This document shows, in pieces, positions 49,328 through 58,817 of a DNA stretch of 64,000 nt. Position 1 is the first letter of the stretch. Every line of letters starts with the position of its first letter. The notes beneath the pieces were generated by a model. The model had not been told where the DNA came from. It searched no databases and saw only the letters and a list, made by a program, of their open reading frames with translations. The position numbers were made by a program, and so were the translations under genes. The stretch is from Haloferula rosea (lineage in GTDB: Bacteria > Verrucomicrobiota > Verrucomicrobiia > Verrucomicrobiales > Akkermansiaceae), in contig NZ_JAENII010000005.1 of NCBI RefSeq assembly GCF_016595525.1, positions 186,001 through 250,000 on the forward strand, given 5' to 3'.

Positions 49328-50509
49328 TCAGGCGAAGCGCACGGCGTGCTTTTTGGAGAGCTTGAGTACGTCACCGGCGGCGGGTGCGACTCCGGCATTC
49401 GGGTCGGTGAGTTTCTCACCATTGAGCTGGACGGATCCGGCGGTGATGAGCTGTTTCTTCAGCTCGCCGTTCGATTTCTTCAGGTCGAAGGCGGTGAGGA
49501 AGCAATGGGAGGCGAGGGAAAGTACGGTGGGCTCCGTAGGGAGTGAGGATAGCGGAATCTCGGGGAGATCGGCGGAGGTCAGGTCCTTCTTCGAGAAGCG
49601 GGTGTCCCAGTCGGCACGGGCGGCGCGGGCGGCGTCGGCATCGTGGTAGCGTGCGGTGAGTTTTTCGGCGAGCGACTTCTTGGCCTCCATCGGGTGGAGG
49701 GAGGCATCGAGTTCCTCTCCGAGCAGGAGTTGGTAGTAGCGGGCCATGAGCTCGTCCGAGGTGCTCATGAGTTTGCCGTACATGTCCTGAGGTGCGTCGT
49801 TCACTCCGACGTAATTGTCGTAGGACTTGGACATCTTGCGCACGCCATCGAGGCCCTCGAGCAGGGGCATGGTCATGACGATCTGCTGGGGTTGGCCTTC
49901 CTCGCGCTGGAGGTCACGACCGACGAGCAGGTTGAAGAGTTGGTCGGTGCCGCCGAGTTCGACATCGGCGCGGACTTCGACGGAATCCCATCCCTGGACG
50001 ATGGGGTATTGGATTTCGTGCAGGCGGACTTCCTGGCCCTTGTCGATGCGGTTCCTGAAGTCCTCGCGCTGGAGCATCTGCTGCATCGTGACGCGGGCAT
50101 TCAATCGGAGGACGTCCTCGAAGGTCATCTTGCGGAACCAGTCGCCGTTGTAGACGATCTCGGTCTTGTCCTTGTCGAGGATCTTGAAGGCCTGGTCGGT
50201 GTAGGTCTCGGCATTGGCCAGGACTTCTTCACGGGTGAGCGGGGGGCGTGTGGCGGAGCGGCCGGATGGGTCACCGATGGTGGCGGTGAAGTCACCGATG
50301 ATGAGGACGATCTGGTGGCCGAGTTCCTGGAACTGGCGGAGCTTCTCCATGGCCACGGTGTGACCGAGGTGGATATCGGGAGAAGTCGGGTCGAGGCCGA
50401 GCTTGACCCGCAGGGGGCGGCCAAGGCGCAGCCGTTCCAGCAGTTCTTTCTCGGAGAGCACCTGGGCGGTGCCGGCGGTGAGGATCTCAAGTTGGGCTTC
50501 AGGCGTCAC
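49328..50509 (-). CDS. tyrS: Tyrosyl-tRNA synthetase
   Basis: The 393-residue class I synthetase begins with GTG at 50509. SPDIHLGHTVAMEKL is the HIGH motif and GVRKMSKSYDNYVGV the KMSKS loop. A C-terminal S4 RNA-binding domain (ELKKQLITAGSVQLNGEKL) is present. It is of the TyrRS-Z-like long form with ELGGTDQLFNLLVGRDL for Tyr recognition. Glutaredoxin follows on the same strand. Confidence 0.97.
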   Translation of the reverse strand: MTPEAQLEILTAGTAQVLSEKELLERLRLGRPLRVKLGLDPTSPDIHLGHTVAMEKLRQFQELGHQIVLIIGDFTATIGDPSGRSATRPPLTREEVLANAETYTDQAFKILDKDKTEIVYNGDWFRKMTFEDVLRLNARVTMQQMLQREDFRNRIDKGQEVRLHEIQYPIVQGWDSVEVRADVELGGTDQLFNLLVGRDLQREEGQPQQIVMTMPLLEGLDGVRKMSKSYDNYVGVNDAPQDMYGKLMSTSDELMARYYQLLLGEELDASLHPMEAKKSLAEKLTARYHDADAARAARADWDTRFSKKDLTSADLPEIPLSSLPTEPTVLSLASHCFLTAFDLKKSNGELKKQLITAGSVQLNGEKLTDPNAGVAPAAGDVLKLSKKHAVRFA

Positions 50510-50622
50510 GACGCGAGGGGTCTAGGGGAGTGCCGCCCGGTTGACAAGAGCGGGGCTGAGGAAGTGTCGGGCCTGTCCGTGGGGCCACGGCAGGCAGCGG
50601 TGTGGTCGGGTCCGGGGGATTT

Positions 50623-52764
50623 TCAGTGCTCGGCGAGCATCTGGCAGCCCTTGAGGTCGAGCTTGCCGGAGGCGAGCACGGGGATCTCTTCGATGGGGAC
50701 GATGGCCTTCGGGCACCAGAGGGATGGCACGCCGGCGTCCATGAGCTTGTAGCGGAGGTCGATGCATTCCTGCTCGAGGGCGGGGCCGGCGATGGTGGAC
50801 AGGAGGATGATGGCCTCGCCCTTCTGGGCATCGGGGATGCCGACGATGGCGATCTTCCGCTCGGCTTCGGAGTCGAGTCCGAGGGCCTGGTTGACGGCGG
50901 CTTCGACGACTTCGTGAGGGACCATCTCGCCGGCGATTTTTGAGAAGCGGGAGATGCGGCCTTCGATGTAGAGGAAGCCATCATCGTCGACGCGGCCGAC
51001 GTCGCCGGTGCGGAACCAGCCATCGGGGGTGAGGACTTCGGCGGTCTTCTTCGGGCTGTCGAGGTAACCGGGAAAGATGTTGGAGCCCTTGAGCCAAATG
51101 ATGCCCTGCTGGTCGATGGGGCAGGCTTCGTCGGTGGCGGGATTCGTCATGCGCACGGCGATGCCGGGCAGGAGTTGGCCGACGGATCCCTTGCGGCTGG
51201 AGGGGATCTGTACTTCGCCGGTGGTGGGCTCGGGGTCGGGCAGGTTGACGTTGGTGGCGGGGGAGGTCTCGGTGAGGCCGTAGCCTTCCTGTGGGTAGAG
51301 TCCGAAGCGTTTTTCGAAGGCCTCGGCGAGGTTGGCGGGGAGTTTTTCGGCTCCGGTGACGACGAGTTCGATGGACTCGAGTTGCTCGGGCTTCACGCGC
51401 TTCATGTAGCCGCGCAGGAAGGTCGGAGTGGCGAGGAGGAAGGTGACGCCATGCTGCTGGATGAGTTCGCCCAGTCGCTTGGTTTCCAGCGGATTCGGGT
51501 AGGTGACGAGGTCGATGCCCTCGATGACGGGGAACCAGAGGGTGACGGTGGATCCGAAGGAGTGGAAGAGGGGCAGGCAGCCAAGGGCCCGTGCATCGGA
51601 ATCGGCATCGAGTCGACCGGAGAATTGGGAGACGTTGCCCAGCACGTTGCGGTGGGAGAGCACGACGCCCTTGGGTTCTCCGGACGAGCCGGAGGTGAAG
51701 AGGAGGACGGCTTCGTCGTCGCCCTTGCGCTTGCCGATGCCGAAGAGGCTCTTGATGACCCCGGCGGGGAGGATTTTTCCAAGGATGGCCCAGGTGATGA
51801 TCTTCTTCTTCAGCGAAGGGAGGACGCGCTCGATGAAGATCAGGTCGCGATTGGGCGGCCACGGGAAGGAAGCAACTTTCCGCACAAAGGGGTCGGCGGT
51901 GATGAAACGGTCGAGGTCGGCTTGGCGCATGGCCGAGCGGATGGCTTCGTGGCTGGCGGTGAAGTTGAGGTTCACCGGGGTCTTGCCGGCGAAGAGGACG
52001 GCAAGGTTGGCGACCATGCCGGCCTTTCCCGGGGGAAGTACGATGCCCACCCTCGGGTTGTCGGTCTCCTCACGGATGTGTTTGGAAAAGACGAGGGCGG
52101 CGGCGAGCAGGCGGTCGAAGCCGATCGATGAGTCATCGGTGCCATCGAATAACTTCGAGCGGCTGTGCTTCTTGAGGCCCTCGAGGAGGGCGGTGGCCAG
52201 GGAGCCCTTGAAGAGCGGGCGGGAGGCGTAGGCTTCTTCGCTGACCTCCAGCAGGGACTGGCGAAGGGTGGCGGCCGAGGCTTTCTCGGCGGGGATGAGT
52301 TTGCCGACGGCGAGGATGGCGCGGGGGAGGGAGGCGGTGCGCTCGATGGTGAGGGCGGACTCGCGGGGGTACTCGATGCCGATGGGCAGCAGGGGTAATC
52401 CGAAGGAGCCGAGGGTCTTCATGGTGGCTCCCGGGATGTGGCAGGGGGTGCCTGCGCGGGCGTTGGCCTTGCCGTGGATGAAGATGATGACCCCATTGCC
52501 TTCGAGGGAGCTCTTGAGTTGCTCGCCGGCGGCGGCCGGGTCGCTGTCCGAATCCGAGAAGGCGGCACCGGACTCCGATTGCTCGAGGAAGCCCTGAACC
52601 ATGGGGTCGAGTGGGGCGCTGTCTTCGATCAACCAAGTGATCGAGCGGTCCGAAAACAACTGCTGGAGATGGAGGAGCTCGTGGAACTCGACGCGACCGG
52701 GGACGACGAGGCATCCGGTGCTGGGAATGCGGTCTTGGTGAAGGAATTTGACGGCTGAGCTCAT
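50623..52764 (-). CDS. Aas-like protein: degenerate acyltransferase domain plus AMP-forming acyl-activating domain
   Basis: The 713-residue protein resembles Aas (2-acylglycerophosphoethanolamine acyltransferase/acyl-ACP synthetase). The C-terminal part is complete: LLFTSGSSGEPKGVVLSHRN, EGYGLTETSPATN, GWFRTGDVGRVDDDGF, and the catalytic Lys in ASGKLDLKG. The N-terminal 220 residues match the PlsC region (NGVIIFIHGKANARAG, LPLLPIGIEYPR). However, the NHx4D box appears as PGRVEFHELL, so acyl transfer is doubtful. Acyl-ACP formation for membrane lipid turnover is the likely activity. There is no adjacent transporter gene. Confidence 0.85.
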   Translation of the reverse strand: MSSAVKFLHQDRIPSTGCLVVPGRVEFHELLHLQQLFSDRSITWLIEDSAPLDPMVQGFLEQSESGAAFSDSDSDPAAAGEQLKSSLEGNGVIIFIHGKANARAGTPCHIPGATMKTLGSFGLPLLPIGIEYPRESALTIERTASLPRAILAVGKLIPAEKASAATLRQSLLEVSEEAYASRPLFKGSLATALLEGLKKHSRSKLFDGTDDSSIGFDRLLAAALVFSKHIREETDNPRVGIVLPPGKAGMVANLAVLFAGKTPVNLNFTASHEAIRSAMRQADLDRFITADPFVRKVASFPWPPNRDLIFIERVLPSLKKKIITWAILGKILPAGVIKSLFGIGKRKGDDEAVLLFTSGSSGEPKGVVLSHRNVLGNVSQFSGRLDADSDARALGCLPLFHSFGSTVTLWFPVIEGIDLVTYPNPLETKRLGELIQQHGVTFLLATPTFLRGYMKRVKPEQLESIELVVTGAEKLPANLAEAFEKRFGLYPQEGYGLTETSPATNVNLPDPEPTTGEVQIPSSRKGSVGQLLPGIAVRMTNPATDEACPIDQQGIIWLKGSNIFPGYLDSPKKTAEVLTPDGWFRTGDVGRVDDDGFLYIEGRISRFSKIAGEMVPHEVVEAAVNQALGLDSEAERKIAIVGIPDAQKGEAIILLSTIAGPALEQECIDLRYKLMDAGVPSLWCPKAIVPIEEIPVLASGKLDLKGCQMLAEH

Positions 52765-52864
52765 GGGCTGACGGTTCGGTCGTGCGGATGGTGGGGCTGG
52801 GCTTGTCGCCTGCCCAGCAATACGAGCGCCAATGTTGGAACTTCCATTCGGATTGGCAAGTGGA

Positions 52865-53950
<1,086 letters not shown>

Positions 53951-54081
53951 GGAAGAATGGCGGGTCGGCAGAGGGCCCGCAGGACTGAACCGCGGGCCGT
54001 GGGTCTTGGAAAGAATGAAGGTGGGAATTGTGAGCGTTCAAGGCCCGTTCGGGATGTCGACCGATCGGACAGGGTGGACAC

Positions 54082-54115
54082 AAAACAGCCGCAGTCCCGG
54101 AGGAGCTGCGGCTGT
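54082..54115 (-). terminator. Terminator after rpsP
   Basis: ACAGCCGCAG pairs perfectly with CTGCGGCTGT over an 11-base loop. On the minus strand TTTTG follows. It lies about 25 bp after the rpsP stop and separates it from prfA. Confidence 0.75.
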
Positions 54116-54140
54116 GGAAAAGGATAAGATGCGGAAGCGA

Positions 54141-54398
54141 TCAGGCTTCGGCCTTCGCAGCAGTGCGGGCCTTGCGGATGATGCTGGCCACGGTCTCGGA
54201 AGGTTGTGCACCCACGCCGACCCACTTGTCGGCCTTTTCGAGATCGATGGTGTAGTTGGCGCCTTCCTTCATCGGATCGTAAGTGCCGATCTGCTCGATG
54301 TAGCGGCCATCACGGCGCTTACGGCTATCGACGGCGACGATCTTGTAGTAGGGACGGTCTTTGGTTCCCTTGCGATTGAGACGGAGAGCAACAGCCAT
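54141..54398 (-). CDS. rpsP: 30S ribosomal protein S16
   Basis: The 85-residue protein begins [20 protein letters not shown], the S16 signature. [20 protein letters not shown] and GAQPSETV follow. It is a structural protein of the small subunit. In many bacteria rpsP is followed by rimM, trmD and rplS, but here a terminator follows and none of them is present. Confidence 0.98.
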   Translation of the reverse strand: MAVALRLNRKGTKDRPYYKIVAVDSRKRRDGRYIEQIGTYDPMKEGANYTIDLEKADKWVGVGAQPSETVASIIRKARTAAKAEA

Positions 54399-54591
54399 GG
54401 TGTGCGTTTGGTTCTTGGAAAGGCTCGCCGAAGTGCGAGCGGGCGCGGAACTTGCATCGATGGAGTGTGCTTGCCAAGCAGAAACTGAGCAAATTTGGGG
54501 TGGGGGCGGCCGGCGGGGTCCGCAGGGGTGTCGCCGGAGCTGGCGCTTCGAGCCTAAGTAGTTAAGTTTACTTGATCTTTCGCTTTGACCA

Positions 54592-55275
54592 ATGAGCGGC
54601 CAACCGACTAGGTTCGGCGGGTCGCCGATGAAGTGCCCCCGATGTGTGCAGGTCATTCACCGTGGTGCGGGAAGTTGTCCGCACTGCGGATTCAGCTTGG
54701 TGGACGCAGACGAGCGATTTGGCAGCGAAGATGTGCGGATCCGGCGGTTGGAGGATGTGGCGGGATTGATGCGTAGTGTTGAGCGTCAGCGGGTTGAGGC
54801 GGCGATGGATCGTTTCGAGCAGAGTTTTCCGCAGTTGTTCTTCGCGGTGTACACCGGTTTGCCGGAAGGGCGCAGCGACTTGAGGCAGTTTGGATTCTGG
54901 CTGCTGAATCGGGCGGCATTCGAGGATGTCGATGTGAGTCGGCCGAATGAGCGGGGCATTCTTCTGACGATTGATCCGGACGGAAAGGCGGCCGGAATGA
55001 GCTGGGGATACATGCTCGACGCCTTTCTCAAGGAGGAGGACACGTTTTTGTGCATGAGCCGGGCCCATGCGTATTGGGTCGAGGGGCGGTTTGCGGAAGG
55101 CATCGTCCGGGTGCTCGAGCAACTGAGCCTGGTGCTGGAGAAGCGATCGCGGCAGGCGCGCCGCGATCCGGAGAGTTTCGAGCGGAAGATCTCACCTCCA
55201 GTGGTCCGCAGGAAGGTGCGCTCACTGCGCGGGAAGAGCGCGAAGGCGAAGGAACGGAAGGGGGCGAAGTCGTGA
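54592..55275 (+). CDS. Zinc-ribbon plus TPM-domain protein
   Basis: The 227-residue protein has an N-terminal zinc ribbon ([20 protein letters not shown]). The remainder resembles the TPM fold ([18 protein letters not shown], then [21 protein letters not shown], then [13 protein letters not shown]), known from chloroplast PSII-repair protein TLP18.3 and bacterial YgcG-like proteins. A basic tail ends it. A second in-frame ATG at 54628 gives a start exactly at MKCPRC and may be the true one. The next gene overlaps by four bases. Confidence 0.75.
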   Translation: MSGQPTRFGGSPMKCPRCVQVIHRGAGSCPHCGFSLVDADERFGSEDVRIRRLEDVAGLMRSVERQRVEAAMDRFEQSFPQLFFAVYTGLPEGRSDLRQFGFWLLNRAAFEDVDVSRPNERGILLTIDPDGKAAGMSWGYMLDAFLKEEDTFLCMSRAHAYWVEGRFAEGIVRVLEQLSLVLEKRSRQARRDPESFERKISPPVVRRKVRSLRGKSAKAKERKGAKS

Positions 55276-56153
55276 GAGTCTGTTGCGTTGCCGCGATCCT
55301 GAGTCTGGCATCGTTGGCGGGGGCCGAGGAATTCGGTCCGTCGCTGCCGGAAGAGGGATTGGGGCTGCCGGGGGTGGCGATTCCGGCGGATTGTTGGCCG
55401 GATTACTTTGGCGGACCTGCCGAGGATGATTTGGTCGATCCGCAGGGCCTACTGAATTCGCGTGAGCGCAAGGACCGGGAAGAGTTTCTGCGCTACCACG
55501 CGGATGATTCGAGGATTCGCCTGAGGGCGATGATTTTCGATCACGACCAGCGGTTTCCATCGGACATGGAGCGCCATCTGGAGCCGTGGCTATCGAGTGG
55601 TGAACCGACGGCCTTGCTGCTCTACCGGATGGGAGAACCGGCGCGGGCCGAACTTCATTTCAGCAGTGACCTGGCGCAGGAAGTGCCGCGGGTGGAAGTG
55701 GGACGTCTGATCGGTCAGGCTGCGCGCGCGGCGCAGGAAGAGGTGGGCGATCTGGATCAGTTCAAGGAGTTTTGCCTGCAGGTCTCAATCCGCCTGTATT
55801 GGATCGAGCGCTCGTTGGGTTGGGTGGAGGAGCCGGCGGATACGATCCCGGTGGCCGAGCCTGAGCCGATCGAGGAGGCCAGTGGCTCGGAATTGATCAA
55901 GGAGGCGGTCCGCGGGGCGTGGGACGCCGGGGGGCTTCCCTTTCTCGTCGCCCTGTCGTCCTTCATTTCTTTCGCAGTGCTTCGATTCATCATTCGTTCC
56001 CGTCGCCGCTACCGGTTTCCGGAGTTCGAGATGGATCCGCGTCTGGGTGGGGCGCATGGGGCGGGCGTGGGAGCGGTCATTTCCTTCGGCAGTACGACCC
56101 AGTCCCCATCGGCGCAGAAGTCTCCGACGGTGGATTGCCTGGGAGGCATCTGA
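55272..56153 (+). CDS. Exported membrane protein coupled to the TPM-domain gene
   Basis: The 293-residue protein starts with GTG at 55272 (GTGA overlap with the previous stop). It has a signal peptide (VCCVAAILSLASLAGA). Its long exported part contains RYHADDSRIRLRAMIFDH and HFSSDLAQEVPRVEV. One C-terminal membrane helix (LPFLVALSSFISFAVLRFII) is followed by a cytoplasmic tail ending DCLGGI. No family was recognised. Coupling to the TPM gene and the helix near the end suggest the two form an envelope complex. Confidence 0.75.
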   Translation: MRVCCVAAILSLASLAGAEEFGPSLPEEGLGLPGVAIPADCWPDYFGGPAEDDLVDPQGLLNSRERKDREEFLRYHADDSRIRLRAMIFDHDQRFPSDMERHLEPWLSSGEPTALLLYRMGEPARAELHFSSDLAQEVPRVEVGRLIGQAARAAQEEVGDLDQFKEFCLQVSIRLYWIERSLGWVEEPADTIPVAEPEPIEEASGSELIKEAVRGAWDAGGLPFLVALSSFISFAVLRFIIRSRRRYRFPEFEMDPRLGGAHGAGVGAVISFGSTTQSPSAQKSPTVDCLGGI

Positions 56154-56192
56154 TCACTTGCTGAGGAGGCGGGTCGGGTGGACGATGTCCGC

Positions 56193-56801
56193 ATGACCGA
56201 CTGGGATGGAAGATGGCGCGCCGGGGAAACTCCGTGGGACAAGGGCGAGGCGGCACCACCACTGCTGGAGGCGCTGGAGGATGCCGAAAACGGGCCGTTC
56301 CTGAGGTCGGCACGGGTGCTGGTGCCGGGCTGTGGTTCGGGGCACGATGTGAGGGCGCTTGCGCGGGTCGGCGCGGAAGTCACGGGGCTGGATTTGTCGG
56401 CGAAGGCGATCGAGGTGGCGCGGGGGATCAAGTCCGTGGGCGGTGAGTCGTATGTGTGTGCGAATCTCTTTGACTGGCAATCCGAGCCCTTCGACGCGGT
56501 GTGGGAGCACACTTGTTTTTGTGCGATCGACCCGAGCGATCGGGGTGACTATGCGGAGGCGGTGGCTGGCTTGATCCGTCCGGGCGGGCGTTTGATCGGA
56601 GTGTTTTACCTCGATCCGAAGGACCCGGATGGAGGGCCTCCGCACGGGGCGAGAAAGGAGGAAATCGCAAGACATCTCGAGCCATGGTTCACGCTAGAGA
56701 GGGGAAGCGTGCCGACGCGTGCCTTTCCCAGCCGGGTGGGTCGTGAATGGCTCGCGACCTTTGTCCGCTGTGATGGCGACCGCAGGGTTGCGGTCGATTG
56801 A
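56193..56801 (+). CDS. Thiopurine-methyltransferase-family SAM methyltransferase
   Basis: The 202-residue protein shows the TPMT signature WDGRWRAGETPWDKG at its N-terminus. The SAM motif VLVPGCGSGHDVRALARVGA and the following GLDLSAKAIEVA are also present. Family members methylate small thiols, selenium or tellurium compounds. The ATG at 56193 is preferred to a GTG at 56178. Confidence 0.92.
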   Translation: MTDWDGRWRAGETPWDKGEAAPPLLEALEDAENGPFLRSARVLVPGCGSGHDVRALARVGAEVTGLDLSAKAIEVARGIKSVGGESYVCANLFDWQSEPFDAVWEHTCFCAIDPSDRGDYAEAVAGLIRPGGRLIGVFYLDPKDPDGGPPHGARKEEIARHLEPWFTLERGSVPTRAFPSRVGREWLATFVRCDGDRRVAVD

Positions 56802-56828
56802 GGCACAGGCTAGATTCCCACGACACTC

Positions 56829-57818
56829 ATGAGATTTTCCCGAATCCTGTTTCCTCTTGTGATGCTTGCGCTGGCGGTGCCCGCCACGGCCGAGCGGCTT
56901 CCGATCAACGAGAAGAAGGCCCCGAGTGGTCGAAGTGATCTGGATGAGATCCAGTCCCTGCTGAAGGCGGCTCTGCCGAAGGCGCGGGCGGCCACGGTGT
57001 GCATCGAACTGGATCAGGGATCCGGCAGTGGCGTGGTCATCAGTGAGGATGGATTGATCCTGACGGCGGCGCACGTTTCCGGTGGGGTGGATCGTGAGTT
57101 CACGGTGGTCTTTGAAGATGGGAAGAAGGTGAAGGCGGTGTCGCTGGGGCTGAACTCGAATACGGACAGCGCGATGGCCAAGATCATCGATGAGGGCACC
57201 TATCCCTTCGTCGAGGTCGATCGTGATGACCAGACGAGGCTGGGTGACTGGGTGTTTTCGTTGGGTCACTCCGGGGGCTTCGACAAGGATCGCGGGAGTG
57301 TGGTCCGGCTTGGCCGGCTGATCCGGGTCGTGAATGAATCCACCTGGCAGTCGGACTGCAATCTGATCGGTGGGGATTCGGGTGGCCCGTTGTTTGACCT
57401 GCAGGGTCGGTTGATCGGGATCCACTCACGGGTCGGCGACAAGCTGCCGGAGAACATGCATGTGCCGATGGAGGAATTCCTGCGCAGTTGGGATGCGATG
57501 GAAGCCGGGGAGTTCATCGGCGAGGGGCCATTTGCGAAGAAGCCGGAGAAGGGGAAAGGGTTCCTTGGACTGCTGGCCGAAGCCCATGACGGCGAGGGCA
57601 TCGAGGTGCGGAAAGTCGGACGAGAGTCCCCTGCGGAGAAGGCCGGGATCAAGGAAGGCGATGTGCTCTTGAGCATGGACGGCGAAAAGCTGGAATCGCG
57701 CGATCAATTGAAGGAATTGCTGAAGGAGAAAGCTCCGGAAGATGAAGTGGTTTTTGAAATGCTTCGGGATGGAAAGCCCGAAACCCTCACTCTGAAACTT
57801 GGAAATCGTGAAGACTGA
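56829..57818 (+). CDS. HtrA/DegP-like serine protease with one PDZ domain
   Basis: The 329-residue protein has a signal peptide (ILFPLVMLALAVPATA). The trypsin-like domain has GSGVVIS, TAAH with His82, NTDSAMAK with Asp113 and GGDSGGPL with Ser184, so the triad is intact. A single PDZ domain covers about 243-325 (ESPAEKAGIKEGDVLLSMDG). HtrA proteins degrade or refold damaged envelope proteins. The stop overlaps an inactive paralogue by 11 bases. Confidence 0.93.
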   Translation: MRFSRILFPLVMLALAVPATAERLPINEKKAPSGRSDLDEIQSLLKAALPKARAATVCIELDQGSGSGVVISEDGLILTAAHVSGGVDREFTVVFEDGKKVKAVSLGLNSNTDSAMAKIIDEGTYPFVEVDRDDQTRLGDWVFSLGHSGGFDKDRGSVVRLGRLIRVVNESTWQSDCNLIGGDSGGPLFDLQGRLIGIHSRVGDKLPENMHVPMEEFLRSWDAMEAGEFIGEGPFAKKPEKGKGFLGLLAEAHDGEGIEVRKVGRESPAEKAGIKEGDVLLSMDGEKLESRDQLKELLKEKAPEDEVVFEMLRDGKPETLTLKLGNRED

Positions 57819-58809
57819 ATGCCTCATCGCAACCCTCGCGCTGGCTCTCGCCGGTGGCGGACTACAAGCGGGTGTCACGCTCGAATACAAGTATCGCACG
57901 GCCGGTCCTGCGGTTCACGCGGCCTTTGATGATACGCAGGAGTTCCTGCAGACGAGCAGTGCGGTGTTCAAGCGCGGACGGGATGAGATCATCTTCGGCA
58001 CCGTGGTTTCACCCGACGGCTACATTCTAACAAAAGCCAGTGAGCTGGGACCACTGGATGATGTGACGGTCACAGTGGACCGCGAGCGCTACAGCCAACC
58101 GAAGTTGATCGCCGAGGATCCTGCGTGGGATGTGGCGCTGGTGAAGATCGACGCCCAGGACCTCGTGCCGGTGAGCTATCTGCGTGGGGACGAACCGGAG
58201 CAGGGGACGTGGTTGGTGGCGAATGGTGCCACCACGCGGAGCACCCGGCGGGTTCAGATCGGCGTGCTGGCTGCGAAGACGCGCGAGGTCAAGGCGACCG
58301 GTGGAACCGTGCTCGGTGTAGCACTGGAGGACGATGAGGATCAACTCAAGGTGAAGGAAGTCACCGAGGGAAGTGGTGCCGAAGAGGGAGGCCTGCAGGC
58401 CGGGGATGTGATTGTTTCCCTGGATGGCGTGGAAATGGAAGACCGCAAGGCGGTCGCGGACCTGCTCGGTGAAAAGCAGGTCGGGGACCGGATCCCGGTC
58501 GGCATCGAGCGGGATGGCGAGGCGATGGAACTCGAGATCGAGCTGGCCGGTCGCACCGACCTTTTCGGCGAGACGAAGTCGCGGAACGACGCGATGAGTG
58601 GCGCCTACTCCGAACGGAGAACCGGTTTTCCCCGGGTGATGCAGCACGACATCATGGGCAACCGCAGCTTCATGGGCGGGCCGGTATTCAATCTCGACGG
58701 CGAATGCGTGGGCATGAACATCGCGCGCTTCAGCCGCTGCGAGACCTATGCCATTCCCGCCAAGGACTTGGAAAAGCTGGCCTCGGAGATGATCGAGAAG
58801 GCCCGCTGA
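57808..58809 (+). CDS. Catalytically dead HtrA-like paralogue with a PDZ domain inserted in the protease fold
   Basis: The 333-residue protein begins with GTG at 57808 and a signal peptide (LIATLALALAGGGLQAG). Trypsin-fold landmarks are present but disabled: the TAAH position reads TKAS (Ser78), the Asp is kept at DVALVKID (Asp108), and the GNSGGP position reads SFMGGP (Met289). A PDZ domain (about 166-247, GSGAEEGGLQAGDVIVSLDG) is inserted between the Asp and the former Ser segments. It probably acts as a regulator or adaptor of the upstream active protease. A TTG at 57799 is a less likely start. Confidence 0.85.
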   Translation: MKTECLIATLALALAGGGLQAGVTLEYKYRTAGPAVHAAFDDTQEFLQTSSAVFKRGRDEIIFGTVVSPDGYILTKASELGPLDDVTVTVDRERYSQPKLIAEDPAWDVALVKIDAQDLVPVSYLRGDEPEQGTWLVANGATTRSTRRVQIGVLAAKTREVKATGGTVLGVALEDDEDQLKVKEVTEGSGAEEGGLQAGDVIVSLDGVEMEDRKAVADLLGEKQVGDRIPVGIERDGEAMELEIELAGRTDLFGETKSRNDAMSGAYSERRTGFPRVMQHDIMGNRSFMGGPVFNLDGECVGMNIARFSRCETYAIPAKDLEKLASEMIEKAR

Positions 58810-58817
58810 AGCGGGTG

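Noticed and set aside
49643-50752. A 369-codon plus-strand frame across tyrS
   Set aside because: It is a low-complexity shadow (Val, Leu, Glu, Asp, Gly) of the minus-strand tyrS, caused by third-position GC bias.
53951-54140. A full rpsP-rimM-trmD-rplS operon
   Set aside because: After rpsP there is a terminator and then prfA. None of the other three genes is present.
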